From NCBI GenBank assembly GCA_944325895.1, contig CALVCA010000013.1, forward strand, positions 1 to 42,184: a stretch of DNA of 42,184 nucleotides. Direction: 5' to 3'. The notes below the pieces were generated by a model. That model was not told the origin of the DNA, searched no databases, and saw only the letters and a list, made by a program, of their open reading frames with translations. This stretch comes from Candidatus Gastranaerophilales bacterium. Lineage in GTDB: Bacteria; Cyanobacteriota; Vampirovibrionia; Gastranaerophilales; Gastranaerophilaceae. Position 1 is the first letter of the stretch; each line of letters begins with the position of its first letter. Made by a program: the position numbers and the translations under genes. Below, one piece after another: positions 26,703 to 33,837 of this stretch.

Positions 26703-28197
26703 TATCACGTTTTTTTAATGTCGGGAATGCTATCACATCACGAATTGACGGAGAATTTGTCAACAGCATAATAAGTCTGTCGATACCTATACCCAAACCG
26801 CCCATAGGAGGAACACCGTGTTCCAAAGCACAGATATAATCTTCATCAATAGGCATAGCTTCCTCATCACCGTTTGCCTTAGCCTGCATTTGTGCTTCAA
26901 AACGCATCCTTTGATCAATCGGATCTGTTAATTCAGAAAATGCATTTGCAATTTCCCAGCCGTTAACACGTGTTTCAAAACGTTCGGTTAAACGATCGTT
27001 ATCTCTGTGAACTTTTGCCAAAGGTGAAATATCTCTAGGATAATCAAGGATATGAACAGGTTGAATTAATGAAGGTTCAATTTTTTCTTCAAAAACACGT
27101 TCTACAACCTGACCCCAGTTATCGCAATCATCAGCATTAACTCCAACAGATTTTGCTTTATTCTTTGCATCTTCAACCGTATATATCGTATTAAAATCAA
27201 TACCTGTTGCATCCTTTACAGAGCCTAACATAGTTTTTCTGTCCCATGGCGGGGTGAGATCAAGTACATTTTCACCGTATTGGATTTTCATTGTACCCAA
27301 AACTTCCTGAGCAATTGTCGAAACCAAATTTTCAGTCAAAACCATCATTTCATTATAATCAACATATGCCTGATAAAGTTCCATCATGGTAAATTCCGGA
27401 TTATGGCGGGTATCAATACCTTCATTTCTAAAAGATCTGTTAATTTCAAATATTTTTTCGGAAACACCGCCGACCATTAATCTTTTCAAATAAAGTTCCG
27501 GAGCTATTCTTAAATACATATCCATATCAAGCGTATTATGATGTGTAATAAACGGTCTTGCATTAGCTCCGCCTGCTTGCGGCTGCAGCATCGGAGTTTC
27601 GACTTCCATAAACCCTTGATTTGTAAGATATTCTCTTATCTTTTGAATAATTTGACTTCTTGTCCTGAAAGTTTTTCTGACATCTTCGTTAATAATCATA
27701 TCAACATATCTTTGACGATATCTTGTTTCAACATCAGTCAAACCGTGAAATTTTTCAGGCAAAGGAAGCAATGATTTTGAAAGCAGCTTCAATTTAGTTG
27801 ACTTAACAGAAAGTTCACCTCTCGGGGTTCTTCGGACAGACCCGTAAAAACCGACAATATCACCAATATCTAACAGTTTCAATATTTTCATTTGATCTTC
27901 GGACAAGTTTTCCTTGTGAGAAAAAACTTGAATTTTTCCCGAGGCATCCATCAAGTCAATAAACATGCCTGTATTTCTGATTGCCATAACACGACCTGCC
28001 ACAGAATAAAAATCCTGAGTTTCTTCGCCTGCCGGTAAATCCGCATATTTTTTTTGCAAATCAGCTGCATCAATATTTTTATCAAACGAATAAGGATAAG
28101 GATTAACCCCCTTATCGGCTAAGTCAGCTAATTTTTGAATTCTGTTTTGTCTTATTTGTCCACCTGCAGTAACAGGTTCATGAATTTGTTGTGTCAT
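26692..28197 (-). CDS. lysS: Lysyl-tRNA synthetase (class II)
   Basis: Charges tRNA-Lys. 501 residues: an N-terminal OB-fold anticodon-binding domain (about 60-170, YSVAGRVMAIRNTGMFIDL) and the class II catalytic core with motif 1 (FMEVETPMLQ), motif 2 (FEINRSFRNEGIDTRHNPEFTMME) and motif 3 (GLGIGIDRLIMLLTN). Normal length, ATG after AAAGAGGATATAA. It lies between prepilin cassettes 1 and 2 on the opposite strand, so recombination between those direct repeats would delete an essential gene. Confidence 0.97.
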   Translation of the reverse strand: MTQQIHEPVTAGGQIRQNRIQKLADLADKGVNPYPYSFDKNIDAADLQKKYADLPAGEETQDFYSVAGRVMAIRNTGMFIDLMDASGKIQVFSHKENLSEDQMKILKLLDIGDIVGFYGSVRRTPRGELSVKSTKLKLLSKSLLPLPEKFHGLTDVETRYRQRYVDMIINEDVRKTFRTRSQIIQKIREYLTNQGFMEVETPMLQPQAGGANARPFITHHNTLDMDMYLRIAPELYLKRLMVGGVSEKIFEINRSFRNEGIDTRHNPEFTMMELYQAYVDYNEMMVLTENLVSTIAQEVLGTMKIQYGENVLDLTPPWDRKTMLGSVKDATGIDFNTIYTVEDAKNKAKSVGVNADDCDNWGQVVERVFEEKIEPSLIQPVHILDYPRDISPLAKVHRDNDRLTERFETRVNGWEIANAFSELTDPIDQRMRFEAQMQAKANGDEEAMPIDEDYICALEHGVPPMGGLGIGIDRLIMLLTNSPSIRDVIAFPTLKKRDKAG

Positions 28198-28226
28198 ATT
28201 TATATCCTCTTTTTACTTCTGATAAA

Positions 28227-28232
28227 ATTATA
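28227..28232 (-). promoter_or_regulatory. Extended -10 of the lysS promoter
   Basis: TGTTATAAT on the minus strand, about 30 bases upstream of the lysS ATG. The -35 region is weak. Confidence 0.45.
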
Positions 28233-28282
28233 ACATGAAAAAATATTCACAGCCGGATAAAAAATATTTTTTACAGATATAC

Positions 28283-28331
28283 TTGACAAAATTTAAAAAA
28301 TAATTTTTAATTAAGAAAAAGGAGTTAAGAG
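28283..28331 (+). promoter_or_regulatory. Cassette 2 promoter P1 and RBS
   Basis: TTGACA (28283-28288), 17 bases, TTTAAT (28306-28311), then AAAAGGAGTTAAGAG directly before the leader ATG. Confidence 0.8.
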
Positions 28332-28391
28332 ATGAGAACGATTGAAATATCAGCGGATAAGATAGTCGCCCCCCCCCTGAAATTAACGTAG
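28332..28391 (+). CDS. 19-codon leader ORF with C9 tract, cassette 2
   Basis: Encodes MRTIEISADKIVAPPLKLT. The C9 tract is at 28369-28377 and the zero-frame stop TAG at 28389-28391. Loss of one C gives an immediate TGA; gain of one C opens the frame through the hairpin and second promoter to the ATG at 28460 and the prepilin. The distance from leader ATG to that ATG is 128 bases, identical in cassettes 2, 3 and 4. Confidence 0.6.
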   Translation: MRTIEISADKIVAPPLKLT

Positions 28392-28393
28392 CT

Positions 28394-28414
28394 AAATGCT
28401 TTCCGGCATTTTTT
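28394..28414 (+). terminator. Attenuator-like hairpin, cassette 2
   Basis: AAATGC-tttccg-GCATTT followed by TTT, directly after the leader stop. Cassettes 3 and 4 have the same element with one mismatch in the stem; cassette 1 has an unrelated AGCC/GGCT hairpin with a T run at the same place. Confidence 0.5.
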
Positions 28415-28421
28415 AAGTTTA

Positions 28422-28450
28422 TTGACTTCTTTTTTATTCCAAACTATAAT
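28422..28450 (+). promoter_or_regulatory. Cassette 2 second promoter P2
   Basis: TTGACT (28422-28427), 17 bases, consensus TATAAT (28445-28450). The predicted transcript start is only a few bases before the ATG at 28460, leaving almost no 5' untranslated region. Confidence 0.7.
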
Positions 28451-28459
28451 TCTAGTATT

Positions 28460-29548
28460 ATGAATTATAAAAGGGTGAATTGGGTTAAAAAAATAAAGGA
28501 CAACTTTTTTAACAAAGTTACTACGGCATTATGCCAAAATAACTTATTCCCTTATTTCCTAATTCCCTCATTCCCTTCCATCCGTCATTCTGAGCGGAGC
28601 GAAGGTGCTACGCACGTAGACACATTAGATTTTGCATTGTCTTCTACACGTCATTCTGAGCGTAGCGAAGAATCTTTTAATGAGATCCTTCGGCTAAAGC
28701 CTCAGGGTGCTACGCAGCGGATTTGTACAAGAGTGAGCGAAGCTAAACTCGTCCCGAAAACCACGCTTTTGCGAACTGTACAAATCCAAGACCGTAGACA
28801 TACTGAGTTTTGCATAGCATTTCACGGCTGCAAGATCCTGAAACAAGTTCAGGATGACAGTATTGTAAAGACATTTGACAAAAATCGTCGTGCTGCCTTC
28901 ACTTTGGCAGAGGTTCTAATCACCCTCGGGATTATCGGGGTTGTTGCCGCTTTAACTATTCCGACATTAATTTCCAAATATCAAGATATTCAATTTAAAA
29001 CCGCTTATAAAAAAGCTTTTTCCGATTTTAATCAAGTGCTTTTATCATCCATGGCAAACAATGAAATGCCTTATCGGACAAATCGATATGATTCAAATGC
29101 GACTGCTAAAGAATTTAAAATTATAAAAGCCGGCTTTAAAATTGCAAAAGAATGCAATAACGATACATTTTATGAATGCTGGGCTCAAGGTGATACTGTT
29201 TGCGGAGGTACCTGTTCCTCAGGTAATCCTGATGACGGCATAGATTTAGATAACGGAATGCCTCAACCATACAACTCGGGAAAGCCATTTATTGATATGT
29301 CAGGCAGAAGCTGGGTACCGTATTTTTATACCGAAAATATATATTTAGTTGACACTAACGGTTTAGCAAAACCAAATATGTTTGGTAAAGACAGGTGGAT
29401 TTTTACTTTAGCTGATGAAAAAGGTCAAAGAGTATCTGTCGGATACCCTGTTCAAGTTAAACCTTACCGAAATACCGATATTACAACTGTAAGCTCGTAC
29501 TGTAAACAACCGCCTTGTTATTATTATTCCTGGCTTTATAAAAAATAA
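28460..29548 (+). CDS. Type IV prepilin-like protein, cassette 2
   Basis: The open frame is 362 residues. The prepilin part (KTFDKNRRAA/FTLAEVLITL onward) is closely related to cassette 1, with the same Ala before the cleavage site. Unlike cassettes 1 and 3 there is no ATG at the expected place: ACA replaces it, and the nearest in-frame candidates (a GTG and a TTG in repeat modules, or the ATG at 28460) are far upstream. Either this protein is made with a long N-terminal extension encoded by repeats, or its short-form start has been lost. Its ORF ends four bases before the converging pilT gene. Confidence 0.75.
   Translation: MNYKRVNWVKKIKDNFFNKVTTALCQNNLFPYFLIPSFPSIRHSERSEGATHVDTLDFALSSTRHSERSEESFNEILRLKPQGATQRICTRVSEAKLVPKTTLLRTVQIQDRRHTEFCIAFHGCKILKQVQDDSIVKTFDKNRRAAFTLAEVLITLGIIGVVAALTIPTLISKYQDIQFKTAYKKAFSDFNQVLLSSMANNEMPYRTNRYDSNATAKEFKIIKAGFKIAKECNNDTFYECWAQGDTVCGGTCSSGNPDDGIDLDNGMPQPYNSGKPFIDMSGRSWVPYFYTENIYLVDTNGLAKPNMFGKDRWIFTLADEKGQRVSVGYPVQVKPYRNTDITTVSSYCKQPPCYYYSWLYKK
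28583..28860 (+). repeat. Palindromic repeat modules inside cassette 2
   Basis: The modules of cassette 1 occur in a different order: CGTCATTCTGAG half-hairpin (28583), CTACGCACGTAG (28608-28619), the CGTCATTCTGAG hairpin (28649 onward), then the 145-base module (28716-28860), which differs from 25771-25915 at one base that I can see. That module itself contains GGATTTGTACA and its complement, and a CCTGAA/TTCAGG hairpin. Confidence 0.8.
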
Positions 29549-29552
29549 TTTT

Positions 29553-30623
29553 TTAAGAAGTTTGTATTTGACGTTTTAATTCATCAGGTCTTGACGAACG
29601 AGAAAGAGCATCTTCAAGTGTAACAAGCTTATTTTTATACAAATTAGCCAGTGACATTTCAAGAGTTTGCATGCCGGCACCTTGGCTTGTTTGAATTGTA
29701 GAATATATTTGTGCTGCTTTTGCTTCACGTATAAGGTTTGCAACGGCAGGAGTAACCACCATAATCTCTTGAGCCATAACACGACCTTTTTTTGTACCGT
29801 CGGGTTGTAATTTTTGTAAAAGGGTTTGTGAAAAAACCGCAACAAGTGAATTACCCAGCTGAACACGGATTTGCTGCTGTTGTCCTTCCGGGAAAACGTC
29901 TATAATACGGTCAATAGTTTGAGAAGCAGAAGATGTGTGCAAGGTGCCAAAAACTAAGTGACCTGTTTCTGCTGCAGTAAGAGCCAATGCTATTGTTTCA
30001 TGATCTCTCATCTCACCTACAAGAATAATATCAGGGTCTTCACGAAGTGCAGCTTTTAGGGCATTCGCAAATGAACGGGTGTCTGCCCCTAATTCACGCT
30101 GGTGAATAATACTTTTTTTAGATGTATGAACAAATTCAATAGGGTCTTCAATTGTCAAAATATGCTCGGCTCTAGTTCTGTTAATATAATCTACCATAGC
30201 CGCCAAAGTAGTTGATTTACCGGAACCGGTAGGCCCTGTTACCAAAACCAAACCTCTTGGTTTTTCGGCAATTTTTTTAACAATATCCGGCATACCTAAA
30301 CTTTCCAATTGCGGAGCTGTAGAGCTGATTGTTCTGAATGCAGCGGCATAACAGCCTTTATCTTTATAAAAGTTAACCCTGAAACGTCCTACATCGTCTA
30401 TACCGTAAGAAAAATCCAATTCCCAATCCTGCTCTAGACGTCTTCTTTGCTCGTTTGACAGCATAGGAAACAACAATGCTTCAACGTCTTCAGGCGTTAA
30501 AGGTTTAGATTCATATCTTGTTAACTGTCCATCTATACGGGCTACAGGAGGTAATGCATTAGATATATGCAAGTCACTGCCTCCATCTTTTACCAAACGT
30601 CTTAATAATTCTTCTATTGCCAT
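29553..30623 (-). CDS. pilT: Type IV pilus twitching/retraction ATPase PilT
   Basis: A hexameric ATPase that depolymerises pili. 356 residues: N-terminal PAS-like domain with SDLHISNALPPVARIDG, Walker A GPTGSGKS (about 130-137), Asp box and Walker B (REDPDIILVGEMRDHET), His box GHLVFGTLHTSSA, and the retraction motif near VANLIREAK. It lies beside the prepilin cassettes on the opposite strand, three bases after a small upstream gene. Normal length. Confidence 0.96.
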   Translation of the reverse strand: MAIEELLRRLVKDGGSDLHISNALPPVARIDGQLTRYESKPLTPEDVEALLFPMLSNEQRRRLEQDWELDFSYGIDDVGRFRVNFYKDKGCYAAAFRTISSTAPQLESLGMPDIVKKIAEKPRGLVLVTGPTGSGKSTTLAAMVDYINRTRAEHILTIEDPIEFVHTSKKSIIHQRELGADTRSFANALKAALREDPDIILVGEMRDHETIALALTAAETGHLVFGTLHTSSASQTIDRIIDVFPEGQQQQIRVQLGNSLVAVFSQTLLQKLQPDGTKKGRVMAQEIMVVTPAVANLIREAKAAQIYSTIQTSQGAGMQTLEMSLANLYKNKLVTLEDALSRSSRPDELKRQIQTS

Positions 30624-30626
30624 AAT

Positions 30627-30878
30627 CTACTCCACAAAGTTCATTAATGCGTCATTTTCTTTTGCTGCCATCTCTATTAAAAGATATGTCATATATGCAC
30701 CTAAAGCCACAGCTTTTGGATCCAAATCCGTTTTATTCGCAGCTTCTATGATAGCCGTATTAATCTCCGGATTCTCTTCTTTTAAATAATGTATCATTTT
30801 TTTTCGCCACGCAGGCATATCTTTAAATATTTCTTCAAATGCTTTTAAAGCTGTGTCTTCTGATATTATTGGTAACAT
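30627..30878 (-). CDS. Small acidic protein upstream of pilT
   Basis: An 83-residue helical protein (ALKAFEEIFKDMPAWRKKMIHYLKEENPEINTAI onward) with no recognised domain, membrane segment or Cys. The ATG follows GTGAGGA and the stop is three bases before the pilT start, so the pair is one operon. It could be a PilT partner or an unrelated small protein; only the context suggests a link to pili. Confidence 0.7.
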   Translation of the reverse strand: MLPIISEDTALKAFEEIFKDMPAWRKKMIHYLKEENPEINTAIIEAANKTDLDPKAVALGAYMTYLLIEMAAKENDALMNFVE

Positions 30879-30938
30879 ACATTCCTCACGATATTATTAT
30901 ATTACACTGTATAAAATGTATAAATACTGTATTTGTAG

Positions 30939-30951
30939 TATAATTTTTTAT
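30939..30951 (+). promoter_or_regulatory. -10 box of a near-leaderless recF transcript
   Basis: Consensus TATAAT (30939-30944) lies seven bases before the recF ATG, so transcription would begin at or next to the start codon. No RBS is present. The -35 region is poor. Confidence 0.5.
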
Positions 30952-32067
30952 ATGAAACTTTTAAATTTAGAGCTGAAAAATTACAGGAATTGTCATAATT
31001 TAAAAATCAATTTCAACTCGGCTAAAATTTTGATAATCGGTAAAAACGCTCAGGGTAAAACGAATATTTTGGAAAGTATTTATTTTTTATCTGCATTAAA
31101 AAGCCCGAGGACGTCCAATATTACTGAATTGATAAACTTTAACTCCGAAAAATTTGAAATAAACGCCGAAATCATCAAATCAAATACAGAAATTACTCTT
31201 AAATATTCATATGATAATAATAAAAACAAAAATATTCAAATAAACGGTGTTAAATCACGTCCCAAAGATTTTAAACAAATTTTAAAAACCGTTTTGTTCT
31301 CAACGGCAGATTTGCTTTTATTAAGAGGAAACCCTCAGGACAGACGTGATTGGCTTGATAGAGCAATATCACAAATTTATCCTGCCTATGATGAAAGATT
31401 ATCAAAATACGATAAAATCAGAATTCAAAAAAATAATTTACTGAAAGATGCCGTAAAAAACGGAAATTTAAACGAAACATTGCTTGAAGTATACAATGAA
31501 CAACTTGTAATAACAGGCAGTAACATAATTTATTTAAGAAAAAAATTTCTCAAAGAGATTGAAAAAATCGCCAAAGAAAAACACCAAACAATAAGTGAAA
31601 CTGAAAATTTAGAGATAAAATATGACTGTTCTTTTTTAACAGGTGAAGAAAATGAAATTGATGAAATAGCCCAAAAATTCCAACATTCATTAAAAGAAAG
31701 ACAACTTGAAGAAATAAGACGTTGTCAAGCATGTATTGGTCCCCACAGAGATGACATCATTTTTTACATAAACGGTAATGAAGCCGTAAAATATGCTTCT
31801 CAAGGACAGCAAAGGACAATTGTTCTTGCACTTAAGTTATCTGAAATTGATATTATCACCCAAAAAACCGGTGACGAACCATTATTGCTTTTAGATGACG
31901 TTTTAGCCGAACTTGATGATATAAGACAAAACTACCTGCTTAAATCAATCGATTCAAATATTCAAACTATTATAACTTCTGTTGATACAGTATTATTTGA
32001 AGATGAGTTTTTAAAAGATGTCAAAATCTATAAGATTGAAGGCGGAATGATTATTCCAAATTCTTAA
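30952..32067 (+). CDS. recF: DNA replication and repair protein RecF
   Basis: An SMC-like ATPase that loads RecA at gaps with RecO and RecR. 371 residues: MKLLNLELKNYRNCHNLKI start, Walker A IIGKNAQGKTN (about 28-38), signature ASQGQQRTIVLALK and Walker B LLLLDDVLAELD near the C-terminus. An upstream in-frame extension of 33 codons is rejected because it crosses the promoter and the divergent gene start. It is not next to dnaA-dnaN-gyrB, so the chromosomal origin arrangement is not conserved. The 3' end overlaps the converging DUF475 gene by 17 bases. Confidence 0.95.
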   Translation: MKLLNLELKNYRNCHNLKINFNSAKILIIGKNAQGKTNILESIYFLSALKSPRTSNITELINFNSEKFEINAEIIKSNTEITLKYSYDNNKNKNIQINGVKSRPKDFKQILKTVLFSTADLLLLRGNPQDRRDWLDRAISQIYPAYDERLSKYDKIRIQKNNLLKDAVKNGNLNETLLEVYNEQLVITGSNIIYLRKKFLKEIEKIAKEKHQTISETENLEIKYDCSFLTGEENEIDEIAQKFQHSLKERQLEEIRRCQACIGPHRDDIIFYINGNEAVKYASQGQQRTIVLALKLSEIDIITQKTGDEPLLLLDDVLAELDDIRQNYLLKSIDSNIQTIITSVDTVLFEDEFLKDVKIYKIEGGMIIPNS

Positions 32068-33091
32068 TTTTTCTATTATGCAGCAGGGAAGATATAAATG
32101 CAGCTGCAATAAAACCAAAGCCTATTAAACCGGTTATGACTTCAGGGACTTCTTTTACTGTTGAAATAAACATAATCAATGCCAAAGCCCCTATTGCCCA
32201 ATGAGCACCGTGTTCTAAATAAATAAATTTTGCCAAAGTTTTCTTTTCAACAAGCATTATTGTCAATGATCTGACAAACATTGCTCCTATAGCAAGTCCG
32301 ATTGTAATTATTATAATATCCTTACTTAAAGCAAAAGCACCTAAAACCCCGTCTAAAGAAAACGATGCATCAATTAATTCCAAATAAATAAAACTGACTA
32401 ATCCCGTACACTTAGCACCTTCAGCACATTTGGCAAGCCGCATTTGTTCATGATGTTCTAAATAATGAGTCAAGCCATCTATCATCAAATAAACAAGTAT
32501 CCCGAACACACCTGAAATCACAACACTCAAAGCCTGCTCTTTCGGAACAACATAATGTAATGTTATTAAAATTGCTAAAGATAAAATAACTTCAATTCCT
32601 CTTACGTGATCTAAATGAGCAAGAGGTTCCTCAATTTTTTTAATCCAGTGTACATTTTTTTCATGATTAAAGAAATAATGTAAAAACAACATCATTAAAA
32701 ACATTCCGCCGAAAGAAACAATCGGTGCATGAGTTTGGTGCAGATAATAAGCATATTTATCAACATTTGTAAGTGCAATTTTTGTAACCTCAACCATACT
32801 CAGCTTTGCAAAAACTGCAACAACTAATATCGGGAATAAAAACCTCATACCAAAAACAGCAATTGCAATACCCCACGTTAAAAATCTATGACGCCAAACC
32901 GGTGTCATTTTTTCCAACTTCATCGCATTAACAACTGCATTATCAAACGATAAACTTACTTCCAATACCCCTAAAATTACCGCAATAAAAACACACAGCC
33001 ATCCTGTTCCCTGATGTACATGTTCACCCCAAAAATAAGCTCCCAAAAGACCGGTTACAGTCACTATATATGAGCCTAAAAAATAATCCAT
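32051..33091 (-). CDS. DUF475/TerC-like integral membrane protein
   Basis: A polytopic membrane protein of 346 residues with about nine hydrophobic segments. GVLEVSLSFDNAVVNAMKLEKM (about 40-62) and YLELIDASFSLDGVLGAFAL (about 235-254) are the paired acidic membrane motifs of the TerC/DUF475 family, associated with metal (manganese, calcium) export or tellurium-stress phenotypes. A His-rich loop (HHYFFNHEKNVHW area) and MYLEHGAHW-type end are typical. Single gene, convergent with recF. The precise substrate cannot be told from sequence. Confidence 0.88.
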   Translation of the reverse strand: MDYFLGSYIVTVTGLLGAYFWGEHVHQGTGWLCVFIAVILGVLEVSLSFDNAVVNAMKLEKMTPVWRHRFLTWGIAIAVFGMRFLFPILVVAVFAKLSMVEVTKIALTNVDKYAYYLHQTHAPIVSFGGMFLMMLFLHYFFNHEKNVHWIKKIEEPLAHLDHVRGIEVILSLAILITLHYVVPKEQALSVVISGVFGILVYLMIDGLTHYLEHHEQMRLAKCAEGAKCTGLVSFIYLELIDASFSLDGVLGAFALSKDIIIITIGLAIGAMFVRSLTIMLVEKKTLAKFIYLEHGAHWAIGALALIMFISTVKEVPEVITGLIGFGFIAAAFISSLLHNRKIKNLE

Positions 33092-33203
33092 AACAAAATC
33101 TCCTTAAAATCATTTATAACATAAAAATCAGTGTCTTGTCCAGCAAAAATATCCTTGTAAAAATATTTTGACGTGACATAATATAATTATCGGAAGGGAA
33201 GAC

Positions 33204-33821
33204 ATGACAAATACACTTGCGTACTTATTAGACGGCAAAATTTATATAAATCTGACTAACAGATGTACAAATTCTTGTATATTCTGTCTTCGCAATGACA
33301 AAGATGATGTTTGCGGTAAAAATATGTGGCTGGATACAGAAAATTTTACAGCACAAGATGTAATTAAACAAATTGAACAGCTTCCCTTATCTAAAGAAAT
33401 AACGTTTTGCGGATACGGTGAACCGCTTTTAAAACTCGATATACTAAAAGAAGTTGCAAGATATCTGAAAGAAAAACACCCCGAAATTAAACTTCGAATA
33501 AACACAAACGGTCACGCAAATTTTGTTTATAAAAAAAACGTATGTGAAGAATTAAAGGGACTAATTGATACAATTTCCGTAAGCTTAAACGGAGCGACGG
33601 AAGAAGAATATAATGAACTTTCCAAGCCATCGTTTAAAGGTGCTTATGATGAAGTCAAAAAATTTATAAAAGCATCTTCCGATGCAGGCATAACTACCGT
33701 TGCTACAATAGTTGAAGGTTATAAAGGCCGGCATTTAAACATAAAAGCTTGCGAAGAAATTGCACAAAATTTAGGGGCAACCCTCAGAGTTCGTGAATGG
33801 ATTAAAAATGGATACGAATAA
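33204..33821 (+). CDS. TatD-associated radical SAM protein
   Basis: A short radical SAM enzyme of 205 residues. The cluster motif is C21-TNS-C25-IF-C28 (CxxxCxxC), followed by EITFCGYGEPLL (the GGE-like motif), RINTNGHA and ISVSLNGATEEEY. The size and pattern match the family usually linked to TatD nucleases, but no tatD gene is next to it here; an acyl-CoA synthetase gene follows after 16 bases. Substrate unknown. Confidence 0.85.
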   Translation: MTNTLAYLLDGKIYINLTNRCTNSCIFCLRNDKDDVCGKNMWLDTENFTAQDVIKQIEQLPLSKEITFCGYGEPLLKLDILKEVARYLKEKHPEIKLRINTNGHANFVYKKNVCEELKGLIDTISVSLNGATEEEYNELSKPSFKGAYDEVKKFIKASSDAGITTVATIVEGYKGRHLNIKACEEIAQNLGATLRVREWIKNGYE

Positions 33822-33837
33822 AAGAAAGGAACAAACA

